Shown here: positions 1 to 8,294 of the stretch, piece after piece
Layout: each line of letters starts with the position of its first letter
Numbering within the stretch: the first letter of the stretch is position 1
Origin: Prescottella equi
Lineage (GTDB): Bacteria; Actinomycetota; Actinomycetes; Mycobacteriales; Mycobacteriaceae
DNA length: 64,000 bases
Assembly: GCF_002094305.1 (NCBI RefSeq)
Contig: NZ_LWTX01000008.1
Span: 62,001 to 126,000, forward strand
Reading direction: 5' to 3'
Position numbers and translations under genes: made by a program
Notes under the pieces: model-generated
The model's input: the letters and a program-made list of their open reading frames with translations, nothing else
Database searches by the model: none
Told to the model about the DNA's origin: nothing

Positions 1-329
1 GCGCTGATCGTCAGACCGGACCCGTTGGTGTCGATGCGTTCATCGGGCTTGTCGCCGTCGGTGAACTCGAAGGAGCGCCGGATCTCGATGTCGTCGCGGT
101 CGGAGCCGATCACCTGAGCGCTCAGGGCCGCGGTGGTCACACCGAACTGTTTGGCACCCGCATCATCGAAATCGAGTGTGACGGCCGTGGCGCCGCTGTA
201 GCTGTCGTCCCGCTGTTCGTGACTCGTGGAATCGGCAGTGCAGCCGGCGAGCGCCACGGACGAGAGTGCCAGTGCCGCAACGCTGACGGGGAGGCGGAAC
301 TTCCGGGGTGCGGTTTCAACGACGGGCAT
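1..329 (-). CDS. Putative lipoprotein, 3' end cut off by the window edge
   Basis: The frame starts at the ATG at 327-329 and runs off the left edge, so about 109 residues and no stop are visible. Residues 1-30 form a lipoprotein signal peptide: a short basic start, a hydrophobic stretch, and a lipobox ALAGC with the lipidated Cys at 30. The mature part is hydrophilic and Asp-rich and I do not recognise a family. The start overlaps the end of the upstream ABC permease gene by 14 bases, so it is probably the third gene of the ATPase-permease-lipoprotein operon and may act at the outer face of the exporter. That role is inferred from position only. Confidence 0.7.
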   Translation of the reverse strand, partial: MPVVETAPRKFRLPVSVAALALSSVALAGCTADSTSHEQRDDSYSGATAVTLDFDDAGAKQFGVTTAALSAQVIGSDRDDIEIRRSFEFTDGDKPDERIDTNGSGLTIS

Positions 330-1854
330 GGCGAATCTCCTGAACGAGTGCGGTGGCGGCGATCAGCGCGGCGCCGACGCCGAAGGACAACAGTGGGGAC
401 GGGCCGGCGAGCGACTCATCGGTGCGGAGCGCGCCCATGACGTCGACCGCAGCGACCCCGTTGAGCACGGCGTACCAGATCACCAGGTAGACAGCCTGAA
501 ACACGCGTGCGCTCCGGCCGATCGACCCGATCAGCAGCGCAAGGGCAGGAATCACCGTCGCGCCCGCAACCCACGCGGCGACGCCGGTCGCGTCCGCTGC
601 AAGCAGCATTTTCACGAGCGGACCGACACCCGCGATGACCGCGATGAGCACGCCTGCACCCCACTCGGCGACGAGTCTGATCCGAGGCGAGACACCGCAC
701 TGCACAAGGGGAGCGACGCCCTGTTCATAGGTGAGTGTCCCGAGACGTGACCACACCAGCACTGGCAACAACCATGCGAAGAGCAGTACGGTGCCGACGC
801 GATCAGGGGGAACGGCGAGGGCCGCGATCGTCACGATCGCGAGCGTGAGCCACCACCACCGCGACACGCTTCCCAGATGAATGCGCACCTCGCCGAGCAG
901 CAACCCCGGGAACGACTGTCCACGTTCGGCCGACGACAGTGCTCGCGGGCCCTGTGAGAACGCCGGTGCAACGGGAGGCTCGGTTGCAGGTACGGCAGAC
1001 GGATGCGAGAGAGTGCGTTGTCGCCGTGAGGGGTCGAACCGGCCGAACCAGAGGGAGGGAAGGATGGCGACGAGCGTGGAGGCGGCAATCAATCCTGCAC
1101 TCGCGGCGACGAGCGTCGTGTCGATGTCCATACCGGACCACGTGAACTGCCCGAGTGCGCCCGGTTCCGCTGTGAGCCCGATCGAGATCTCGTCATCCAT
1201 GCCGGGGTGCTGCGCCGCCAGGTCTGCCTGGAACCCTGCGGTAACCGATCCGTAGACCAGTGGAATCCCGGCGAGGAACATCGACGGATACACAAAGAAC
1301 CACAGTATGTTTCCCGCACCACCTCGCAAGAGCGGGACGGTTTCGAAGACGACGGCGGCTGCCGCGGCCACGGTCAGGACAGGAAGACAGAACAGCACGA
1401 TCGGAAGCCAGAGTGCCGTCATGTCGAGGCTAGTGGATTCCCCGCGGAGAAGCTGCATCACGGGTGCGATCAGAGCGAGTGCGGCTGCCATCGCCGCGAG
1501 CACCGCCACGTTGCTCAGGTACTTGCCCAGCAGATACATCGGCATGCGCAACGGGGAGGCGGAAAGCACTTCGCCTACGCCGGTGGAGATGTCGCGCGCG
1601 ATGCTGCTGCGGACGACGTAGAAGCCGAACAGCGGCAACCACAGGCTGCCGATCATGGCGAGCAACATGCCGATGTACGCGCTGTCGTACAGTCCCCGGA
1701 ACGATCCGACCTTGACCATTGCGTAGGTTGCAGAGACCGGCGGGACGGCAACATAGCCGAGTGCGACAGCGCCGAGCACCGTCACCAGGAACGCGGGACG
1801 CCGCGAACGATCCCGGACGTCGGCCATCGCGACGGCAGCGACAGCGCCTGTCAT
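316..1854 (-). CDS. ABC-2 type transporter permease (large, about 12 TM segments)
   Basis: This is a 512-residue integral membrane protein with many Ala/Leu/Val-rich helices in two halves. A hydrophilic linker at about residues 290-335 separates them, as in fused ABC-2 permeases. I chose the ATG at 1852-1854 because it overlaps the TGA of the ATPase gene (ATGA); the frame stays open further upstream, but that stretch lies inside the ATPase gene. The protein should form the membrane channel for the ATPase next door. Substrate is not evident; permeases of this kind export drugs, lipids or peptides. Confidence 0.85.
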   Translation of the reverse strand: MTGAVAAVAMADVRDRSRRPAFLVTVLGAVALGYVAVPPVSATYAMVKVGSFRGLYDSAYIGMLLAMIGSLWLPLFGFYVVRSSIARDISTGVGEVLSASPLRMPMYLLGKYLSNVAVLAAMAAALALIAPVMQLLRGESTSLDMTALWLPIVLFCLPVLTVAAAAAVVFETVPLLRGGAGNILWFFVYPSMFLAGIPLVYGSVTAGFQADLAAQHPGMDDEISIGLTAEPGALGQFTWSGMDIDTTLVAASAGLIAASTLVAILPSLWFGRFDPSRRQRTLSHPSAVPATEPPVAPAFSQGPRALSSAERGQSFPGLLLGEVRIHLGSVSRWWWLTLAIVTIAALAVPPDRVGTVLLFAWLLPVLVWSRLGTLTYEQGVAPLVQCGVSPRIRLVAEWGAGVLIAVIAGVGPLVKMLLAADATGVAAWVAGATVIPALALLIGSIGRSARVFQAVYLVIWYAVLNGVAAVDVMGALRTDESLAGPSPLLSFGVGAALIAATALVQEIRHARR

Positions 1855-2738
1855 CGGATGACCCCGGCGGGCGCCATCGGGCTGTGGACCGCGTTGACGT
1901 ACGCGTCTTCGAGATCGGGTTCGACAGGACGAGCCCCCGGCATCGGAGGTATTTCGGCGACGGCACGGACACGCACGCCCTGTGCTGTTCGGACCGTGCG
2001 GGTTATCGTCGCTCGGTGCCGAATCTCGGGCACGGCATCGACCGGGACCGTCGCTTCCCACACCCGACCGTCCGCGAAACGGAGAAGTTCCTCGGGCGTG
2101 CCACGCCGACGTAATTCGCCGGCCGCGAGGATCACGATGTCGTCGGCGATCGCTTCGATGTCCGACACGATATGGGTGGAGAGGATGACGATCCGGTCGT
2201 TCGCCAGGTCCCCGAGCAGGTTGCGGAACCGCATGCGTTCCTCGGGGTCCAGTCCGACCGTCGGTTCGTCAACGACGAGAAGTTCGGGGTCGCCCAGGAG
2301 TGCCTGCGCGATACCGACACGCTGGCGCATTCCGCCGGAGAACGTACCCACCGGCCGCGATCCGGTCTCCGTCAGGTTGACGAGTTCGAGCAGCTCGTCG
2401 ACCCGCGCCTTGGCCGACCGCGAAGTCAGACCTTTCACTGCGGCGAGATACCGGAGGAACTCTCCGGCACTGAGATTCGGGTAGACGCCGAAATCCTGCG
2501 GGAGGTAACCGAGGACGCGTCGGAGCGGCTCCGGCCGAGCGACGATGTCGGTACCGTTCCACATGACCGTACCGGTGGTCGGGCGGGTGATCGTGGAGAG
2601 AATGCGCATCAGCGACGACTTACCGGCTCCGTTGGGGCCGAGGAGGCCGAGAACCCCGGGCCCGATCCGCAGGCTGACGTCGGCGACGGCCTGTTTACCC
2701 CGATAGGTTTTGGTGACGTGGTTCAGCTCCAGTTGCAT
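1851..2738 (-). CDS. ABC transporter ATP-binding protein
   Basis: This 295-residue ATPase has Walker A GPNGAGKS at about 34-41, signature SGGMRQ at about 134-139, and Walker B LLVVDEP just after 152. It energises the permease encoded by the overlapping downstream gene. The frame is open for 29 more codons upstream, but the ATG at 2736-2738 starts the typical family N-terminus (MQLELNHVTKTY), so I take it as the start. A sensor kinase gene is divergent 131 bases away; such pairs often control export of cell-envelope-active compounds. Confidence 0.88.
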   Translation of the reverse strand: MQLELNHVTKTYRGKQAVADVSLRIGPGVLGLLGPNGAGKSSLMRILSTITRPTTGTVMWNGTDIVARPEPLRRVLGYLPQDFGVYPNLSAGEFLRYLAAVKGLTSRSAKARVDELLELVNLTETGSRPVGTFSGGMRQRVGIAQALLGDPELLVVDEPTVGLDPEERMRFRNLLGDLANDRIVILSTHIVSDIEAIADDIVILAAGELRRRGTPEELLRFADGRVWEATVPVDAVPEIRHRATITRTVRTAQGVRVRAVAEIPPMPGARPVEPDLEDAYVNAVHSPMAPAGVIR

Positions 2739-2869
2739 GACTTCAGCTGACCATTCGACCGGTGGTGCGGTCACTGGGTCCACGCGCCGATCGAAGGTAG
2801 TGCCAGCACCACCTTTCGGCTGCACTCCACCTCGTCCTGAGGCAGCGACCGCGTCGATAGGCTCACTCG

Positions 2870-4204
2870 GTGTCCTCCAACGAACCGACCACGGTACTCA
2901 CCGCGATCACACGGCGGCGCTTCCTACTGACCGGGTGGCCGTGGCGGTCGCTGGGTCACGTGCTGACCACCGTCCCGGTGGTGTGCGTGGTCGCGTTGCC
3001 ATTCGCAGCGTTCTGCGTCCCGTGGCTCGTGCTCGCCGTATGGTCCGGCGCCGGCATGTATCCACAACCACTCGGCAGAGTGCTGTTCCTCGGTGTCCTC
3101 GGCGCAGTGCTGGTGTTCGGGCTCGGCCCGTTGGTGGCGATACCGCTCGCAGCCCTGGAACGAACGCGCCTGCGCCTGGTGAGCCGCGACCGGGCGCTCT
3201 CGGCCCACCGTTGCCCTCCGGCAGCGGGCCTGTGGGCGTGGGTGCGCACCCGCTACACCGAAGCCGCGACGTGGCGGGAACTCGGCTACACGTTCCTGCT
3301 GCTCACTCTGGTGCCCGCCTTGTGGCTCTCGGGTGCGGTGATCGTCGGACTCATCGTGGTGATGGTGGTGAGCCCTCTGCTGGTGCGTGACGGCGACGAG
3401 GCAGTGGCGCTTGGTTTCAGTCAGATCACGTCGGTCGACCAGGCCGTTCCGTACGCGATCGCGGGTCTGCTCCTGCTGCCGGCGATTCCGTACGTGAGTG
3501 CTCTCATCGCGGGCCTGCACGGGGCGCTCAGCCGGTCGCTGTTGTGCGGTGACGACCCGGACGCCCTTCGCGCACGACTGGTGGAGGTGTCCCGGTCCCG
3601 GGCCCGCCTGGTCGATTCTTTCGAGGCGGAACGCCGCAGGATCGAGCGGGACCTGCACGACGGCGCACAGTCGCTGCTCGTCAACCTCACTTTGCAGTTG
3701 GGTATGGCTAAACTCGACCTCCCGCCGGATTCCGCGGCCGCGAAAAGCGTGTCGCAGGCGCATGATCAGGCCAAGGAACTGATGGCGGAACTGCGGCAAC
3801 TCATTCGGGGAATCCACCCCCGGGTCCTCACCGACCGTGGCCTGCCAGACGCGTTGCGTGCACTGACCGAAGACTTCGTGGCCCCGGTCGGTGTCACCGC
3901 GGACCTCCCGTCCCGCCCCGCCCCGGATGTCGAGGTCGCGGCGTACTTCGTGGTGGTCGAGGCGCTCAACAACGTTTCCAAACATGCGGATGCGACGGTC
4001 GTCGACGTGGCTGTCCGACGCGCCGGGGACGTCCTGGTCGTCGAGGTCGTGGACGACGGCTGCGGCGGCGCGGATCCGGAGCGGGGGAGCGGTCTGACGG
4101 GCCTGGCCGACCGGGTCGCGGCGGTCGACGGGAGAATGCTGCTGTCCAGCCCGCCTGGCGGGCCCACCGTTGTCCGTGTGGAGTTGCCGTGGATCGAGAA
4201 CTGA
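2870..4204 (+). CDS. Two-component sensor histidine kinase, NarL/DesK class (HisKA_3)
   Basis: This 444-residue membrane sensor starts with GTG. The N-terminal half has about four to five membrane segments (about 33-60, 72-95, 142-170, 195-215). The dimerisation/phosphoacceptor helix contains ERRRIERDLHDGAQ with His263 as the phosphorylation site. The C-terminal ATPase domain has an N box (NNVSKHADA) and a G box (GSGLTGL). The gene overlaps the response regulator by 16 bases. It is divergent from the ABC exporter at 1851-2738, which may be its regulatory target; that is inferred from position. Confidence 0.9.
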   Translation: MSSNEPTTVLTAITRRRFLLTGWPWRSLGHVLTTVPVVCVVALPFAAFCVPWLVLAVWSGAGMYPQPLGRVLFLGVLGAVLVFGLGPLVAIPLAALERTRLRLVSRDRALSAHRCPPAAGLWAWVRTRYTEAATWRELGYTFLLLTLVPALWLSGAVIVGLIVVMVVSPLLVRDGDEAVALGFSQITSVDQAVPYAIAGLLLLPAIPYVSALIAGLHGALSRSLLCGDDPDALRARLVEVSRSRARLVDSFEAERRRIERDLHDGAQSLLVNLTLQLGMAKLDLPPDSAAAKSVSQAHDQAKELMAELRQLIRGIHPRVLTDRGLPDALRALTEDFVAPVGVTADLPSRPAPDVEVAAYFVVVEALNNVSKHADATVVDVAVRRAGDVLVVEVVDDGCGGADPERGSGLTGLADRVAAVDGRMLLSSPPGGPTVVRVELPWIEN

Positions 4205-4860
4205 CTGCCGTGCGAGTGGTCCTCGCCGAGGACGGTGCACTGCTGCGCGAAAGCCTCGCCGCGATGCTCGAACGATTCGGGTTCGAGGTTGTGGCCGCGG
4301 TCCCCGATGCCGTGGAATTGGAATCGGCTGTCGCGGAAAACCGTCCGGATCTGGTCGTGACCGATGTGCGGATGCCGCCCGGATTCACCGACGAGGGGTT
4401 GCGCGCAGCGGTGGCGCTGCGACGAACCTATCCCGGGCTTGCCGTGGTCGCGCTGAGCCAGTATGTCGAATTGAGTTACGCCGACGAACTCATGGGGGCG
4501 GAAGGGGGCCGGGTGGGGTATCTGCTGAAGGATCGCATCGTCGATGTAGAGGACTTCGTCTCCACTCTGCGTCAGGTGGTTGCCGGCGGCACTGTGATCG
4601 ACCCGATGGTCATACAGCAGTTGTTCCGTCGACGGCGGGATCCGTTGGCGCAGTTGTCGCCGCGCGAACGCGAGGTCCTCGCCTCGATCGCGGAGGGGCA
4701 TTCGAATGCGGCGATCGCCGCACAGTTGTTCATCACCGAATCGGCGGTGGGCAAGCATGTCGGCAACATCTTCAACAAACTGGTGCTGCCGCCGACCGAC
4801 GACACGAATCGTCGGGTGCTGGCCGTGCTCGCGTATCTACGCCGCCACGAGCTCGGCTGA
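4189..4860 (+). CDS. Response regulator, NarL/LuxR family
   Basis: This 223-residue regulator has a receiver domain (about 8-125) with acidic pocket Glu14/Asp15, phosphoacceptor Asp59 in VVTDVRMPPG, and a Lys in the YLLKD motif. A LuxR-type helix-turn-helix at about 156-200 begins LSPREREVLASIAEGHSN. The GTG at 4189 lies within the end of the kinase gene; a second GTG at 4210 is an alternative start. It is the partner of the kinase encoded just upstream. Confidence 0.9.
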   Translation: MDRELTAVRVVLAEDGALLRESLAAMLERFGFEVVAAVPDAVELESAVAENRPDLVVTDVRMPPGFTDEGLRAAVALRRTYPGLAVVALSQYVELSYADELMGAEGGRVGYLLKDRIVDVEDFVSTLRQVVAGGTVIDPMVIQQLFRRRRDPLAQLSPREREVLASIAEGHSNAAIAAQLFITESAVGKHVGNIFNKLVLPPTDDTNRRVLAVLAYLRRHELG

Positions 4861-4937
4861 GACAGATCCGACGCCCGAATCATCCGATGTGTTGATGCCC
4901 CGGACTTCTGTTTGACGACAGTGGCCACCGCCGCAGC

Positions 4938-5011
4938 CAAGGGGCGCAGCTTGCGGCACAGATCCCCGTGGCCCGCTTCGAGACCATTCCTGGCGCGGGC
5001 TACCTGTGATG
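4938..5011 (+). pseudogene. Possible C-terminal remnant of an alpha/beta hydrolase
   Basis: A short frame ending in TGA at about 5009 reads GAQLAAQIPVARFETIPGAGYL. This resembles the last strand and helix of alpha/beta hydrolases, where the family usually has GRxLAxxIPGARFxxIPGAGH. There is no supporting sequence upstream, so if real it is only the tail of a deleted gene. Evidence is one short motif. Confidence 0.3.
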
Positions 5012-5074
5012 TCCGGGGACGTTGGTCAGCCTGGTGACTGGTGACTGGCCGCCGATGGCAGAGTGGGCTCGGTG

Positions 5075-5570
5075 ATGCTTGTAGAAGTGCAGCCGGATCG
5101 GTGGTGCGTGTCAGCGCCCGCGTGCCGTCGGCGGTCAGCGCGCCGATGATCAGGGCATCCGGCAAGCCGTAGGCCTCGATCGTCGCCTACCCGGGGAAGT
5201 CGGCTAGCGCAGTGCGCTGGCCGGGCCGGCGCACCCGCATCCCAACCTCGACTACACCGCGCAGAGACTGGACGAGCGCGGTGATACCGAGGATGGAGTA
5301 GGTGTTCAGCGGCGCCCGAGCGAAGGTGACGCCGCCGGCTCCGCCGCCGCGGCCTACACCGCCAATGGGAACAGCAGTGCAGGTCCACGACGGACACCTG
5401 ATCGATTCCGATATCGGCCTGCTCGAGGGCTTCCCGTCCGGCCGCGCCGATCGCGGGGACGTACGCCAGGTCGCTGCGTTCGGATACGAACCACTCCTCG
5501 TCGGCGTGCGCGCCGGCGTGCACGGGAAACCACTTGTCCCCCTGCCGCACAGCCCCCTTCTGCGCGGCGG
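5075..5570 (-). pseudogene. Degraded acetyl-CoA acetyltransferase (thiolase-superfamily) C-terminal fragment
   Basis: Three consecutive minus-strand frames carry pieces of one protein family. The first (about 5376-5558) reads EEWFVSERSDLAYVPAIGAA and ends near VDLHCC, where intact relatives have VDLYSCFP with the catalytic Cys region. The next frame has FARAPLNTYSILGITALV, matching the family GGLTFAGGPLNNY segment. The last (about 5080-5177) has IEAYGLPDALIIGALTADG, like the family C-terminus. Frameshifts and internal deletions separate the pieces and no start is present, so it is not functional. The family assignment is from memory of actinobacterial acetyl-CoA acetyltransferases. Confidence 0.6.
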
Positions 5571-5785
5571 CGCTGCACCGGACACTGCCCCTGCAGCGCA
5601 ACGGTTTCTGTCCGCTTTCGGTTGGAACTCCCCGCATCTCCGCCCGCCCGTTGCCGGCGTCGAGGTGATTTGCTGAGCGAGGCGGGACGAGTCCTCGGAC
5701 GAGGGCGTCCCCCGATCGGTCGGTTCTGCGTAAATTCGGCGTATCCGACCCGCCGGACCGCGCAGCACTGCTCAGCGCGGCGACG

Positions 5786-6583
5786 CTACGTGAGATCCCG
5801 TCGAAGCGGCGACGTCACTGCTACCACCGAGGCAGCCGCCGCGTAGCCGAGGAGCACGAGCGCGCCCACGAGCGGCGAGAGCAATGCGGGCACTCCCAGC
5901 GAAGATTCCTGGGCGACGGTATCGGCGAGGAACGTGAAGTCCATCAGTGAAGCAGTCGCGCCTCCAGGAAGGAACGGATAGAAGGCACCCAGTCCCGGGA
6001 CGATCATGAGCGCAGGCTCAACAAGATAGAAATACCCGAGCACGACTCCCACGGCCACGAGCTGGTTGCGTGCCAGAGCACCGATACCCATGCCGAGCAC
6101 CGTGTAGATTGCGGCGGCCACAGCCAGGCGGGCAAGAAGTGTCACCAGGTCGCCGGCGGAGGCGCCGAGGGTAATTCCGCGCATGGTGACGACGGACCAC
6201 AAGGCGATTGCCGACGACAACGACATCAGCAGTCCATAAGCGAGCCCAAATACGCTGTAGACAGCCAGTTTTGCGCCGAGCACCCTGCCGCGACGAGGCA
6301 CCGCAAGGAACGTCGAGCCGATGGTCTTGTGGCGGTACTCGCTCGTGACGGCTACCGTGCCGAACAGTGCGGGCACGAACAGGAGCAGCCCAGCGAGGCC
6401 GATAGCGATTCCCACACCTTCCGAGGTGTCGAGAGCGGGCATCGGAGGCGATGCGTTCTCCGGGCCCACCAAGCCCAGCAGCCCTGTGAGTCCGGCGCCG
6501 CTCGCGACGGCCGCAATCAGTGCCCACATGGCGAGGCGGGTGGAGAACAGTCGCGTGAGTTCACCGCGGACGGCATGCTTCAT
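5786..6583 (-). CDS. ABC transporter permease (ABC-2 family)
   Basis: A 265-residue membrane protein beginning MKHAVRGELTRLFSTRLAMW, with about six hydrophobic segments (about 18-38, 56-80, 105-130, 145-170, 175-200, 235-258). The N-terminal amphipathic stretch followed by a TM and an extracytoplasmic loop is typical of ABC-2 permeases of NatB type. Its ATG overlaps the stop of the ATPase gene (ATGA), so the two are translationally coupled. The substrate is not evident. Confidence 0.85.
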   Translation of the reverse strand: MKHAVRGELTRLFSTRLAMWALIAAVASGAGLTGLLGLVGPENASPPMPALDTSEGVGIAIGLAGLLLFVPALFGTVAVTSEYRHKTIGSTFLAVPRRGRVLGAKLAVYSVFGLAYGLLMSLSSAIALWSVVTMRGITLGASAGDLVTLLARLAVAAAIYTVLGMGIGALARNQLVAVGVVLGYFYLVEPALMIVPGLGAFYPFLPGGATASLMDFTFLADTVAQESSLGVPALLSPLVGALVLLGYAAAASVVAVTSPLRRDLT

Positions 6584-7299
6584 ATCGCACTCTCCCGGGC
6601 GATGAGTCTGAGGTAGGCCTCTTCCAATGTGTCGCCTCGCGTCGTGAGTTCGAGCAGGGCGCCCGTCCAGACAATCTGTCCGTGGTCGATGAGCACCACG
6701 TCGTCGATACTGTTCTGCAGTTCACCGAGGGCGTGGCTGGAGATCAGGACGGTACCGCCGGAGACAGCGAAATCCCGAAGGAAGTTGCGTAGCCACACAA
6801 TTCCCGACGGGTCGAGGCCGTTGGACGGTTCGTCGAGAACGAGCACGTCCGGGTCGCCCAGCAGGGCGGTAGCGACGGAGAGGCGCTGTCGCATGCCCGT
6901 GGAGTAACCGCCTACGCGCCGGTCGGCGAACCGGTCCAGTTCGACCGTTTCGATCACCTCGTCGACCCGATCCGACGGGTGACCGCCGAGGGCGCAAAAG
7001 GTACGGAGGTGATTGCGGGCGGTGGTAGCAGGATGCGCCGCCGCGATGTCCAGTACAGCGCCCACGGTTCGCGTGGGGGACGGAAGGTCGCCGTAGGCGA
7101 TGCCGGCGAACAGCGCAGTTCCGCGGTCCGGACAGGTCAGTCCGAGCAGCATCCTCAAAGTCGTGGACTTGCCGGCGCCGTTCGGTCCGAGAAAACCCGT
7201 CACCTGACCCGGTTGGGCCGTGAAGGTAACGCCGCCGACTGCCTCTACTCGACCGAATCTCTTTGCGAGGCTGTTGACTTGGATGGAGACGCCCTTCAT
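6580..7299 (-). CDS. ABC transporter ATP-binding protein
   Basis: This 239-residue ATPase has Walker A GPNGAGKS at about 38-45, an ABC signature in the variant STGMRQR (about 133-139), and Walker B VLVLDEPSNGLDP after 152. It is the middle gene of a three-gene set (PH-like protein, ATPase, permease), each overlapping the next by ATGA, and supplies energy to the permease. The operon is probably controlled by the divergent ArsR-like regulator at 7743. Confidence 0.9.
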   Translation of the reverse strand: MKGVSIQVNSLAKRFGRVEAVGGVTFTAQPGQVTGFLGPNGAGKSTTLRMLLGLTCPDRGTALFAGIAYGDLPSPTRTVGAVLDIAAAHPATTARNHLRTFCALGGHPSDRVDEVIETVELDRFADRRVGGYSTGMRQRLSVATALLGDPDVLVLDEPSNGLDPSGIVWLRNFLRDFAVSGGTVLISSHALGELQNSIDDVVLIDHGQIVWTGALLELTTRGDTLEEAYLRLIARESAI

Positions 7300-7661
7300 C
7301 GCACACCGGCCAGTCGGAGGGCATCGGCGATCTCGTATGCGTCCGGGCTGCTGAGAAGCAGTTCGCCGAACTTCTCATCGGCGTAGCGCCCACGAAGTCC
7401 GACACGCAGTGTCGGGTGGCCACGCTTCATCGAGACCAGCCGAGTGGTGCCGCGGGGGTGCAAGAAGGTGCCGACCTTCAGGTAGCCGGAGACTGTCAGG
7501 CCGGATCTGATGCCGAGAATTTCCGAGGTCCATCCCGGCAACACCTCGACGGTCGAGATCGAGTTCAGCGGTACAGCCATGGCGGAATGGCGGACCAGCA
7601 GGGCTTCCCACCGAGAAAAGGTCAGATGCAGGGCTGCTTCGTCGTAGATCAGTTGCGCCAT
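7296..7661 (-). CDS. Small PH-like domain protein at head of ABC operon
   Basis: A 121-residue soluble protein without signal peptide or TM segment. Its alternating beta pattern, with LHLTFSRWEALLVRH early, SISTVEVLPGW in the middle and a C-terminal helix with DAYEIADALRLAG, resembles bacterial PH-like (bPH) domains. It is the first gene of the operon and its stop overlaps the ATPase start. A membrane- or partner-binding accessory role is inferred; nothing in the sequence proves it. Confidence 0.6.
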   Translation of the reverse strand: MAQLIYDEAALHLTFSRWEALLVRHSAMAVPLNSISTVEVLPGWTSEILGIRSGLTVSGYLKVGTFLHPRGTTRLVSMKRGHPTLRVGLRGRYADEKFGELLLSSPDAYEIADALRLAGVR

Positions 7662-7708
7662 AGCGTCAAGTCTCCCGTCGACGGTAAGCTCGTATCGATG
7701 TTGAGAAC

Positions 7709-7725
7709 ATTATCAGAGTGATAAT
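7709..7725. promoter_or_regulatory. 17-bp palindromic operator between divergent ABC operon and its regulator
   Basis: The sequence ATTATCAGAGTGATAAT is a perfect inverted repeat (7-base arms, 3-base centre). It sits in the 81-base gap between the ABC operon and the ArsR-like gene, 18 bases upstream of the regulator ATG. This is where an autoregulating dimeric repressor would bind to control both directions. The repressor-site pairing is inferred from position. Confidence 0.65.
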
Positions 7726-7742
7726 AATCGCGAAAGGTCCCG

Positions 7743-8294
7743 ATGGCGAGCAAGTCGACAATCGCCGACGTCGTACTGCATCCGGTTCGGTTGCGGATTG
7801 TGCAGCAGCTCGGAGGTCGCCAGCTGACGACCGGGGAACTCCGGGCGGCACTGCCGAGCGTCACCCAGGCCACGCTCTACCGGCACGTGGCGGCACTGAT
7901 CGACGCGGAGATCGTCACCGTCGTCGACGAGCGCCGCGTGCGCGGGACCATTGAACGAACACTCGCGCTCGGGGAACGCATGGCACACGTCGGGCACGAC
8001 GATCTCAATGCGATGAGCGACGCAGAACTCCGAAACGCCTTCCTGACCTTCCTGAGCGCACTCGGCGAGAGTTTCGACACGTTCATCGAGAACGAGGATC
8101 GAAACCTGCGGAATTACTTGGGTTTCGGCACCACACCGCTCTACGTCACCACCGACGACCTCGTGCAGATCCAGACACGGCTCGCCGAGCTACTCGCGCC
8201 GTACCAAACCGACTCCGGCGGGGACCGCACTCGCATCGCCTTGACCACCGCGGTGATTCCCAGTCCCCCAACGATCACCGGCGAGGACGATTGA
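7743..8294 (+). CDS. ArsR-like winged-helix transcriptional regulator
   Basis: This 183-residue protein has an N-terminal winged helix-turn-helix at about 1-75. It opens with SKSTIADVVLHPVRLRIVQQL, and the recognition helix lies around SVTQATLYRHVAALIDA. A helical C-terminal domain (about 85-165) probably mediates dimerisation or ligand binding. AAAGG at about 7732-7736 serves as ribosome binding site for the ATG at 7743. It is divergent from the ABC operon with a 17-bp palindrome between them, so it is most likely that operon's local repressor. Confidence 0.85.
   Translation: MASKSTIADVVLHPVRLRIVQQLGGRQLTTGELRAALPSVTQATLYRHVAALIDAEIVTVVDERRVRGTIERTLALGERMAHVGHDDLNAMSDAELRNAFLTFLSALGESFDTFIENEDRNLRNYLGFGTTPLYVTTDDLVQIQTRLAELLAPYQTDSGGDRTRIALTTAVIPSPPTITGEDD

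Noticed and set aside
1855-2061. Upstream extension of the ABC permease frame
   Set aside because: The stretch lies inside the ATPase gene and the ATGA overlap at 1851-1854 gives a natural start.
6860-6905. STGM instead of SGGQ in the ABC signature of the second ATPase as a defect
   Set aside because: This substitution is common in active ABC-2 exporters, so it is not evidence of loss of function.
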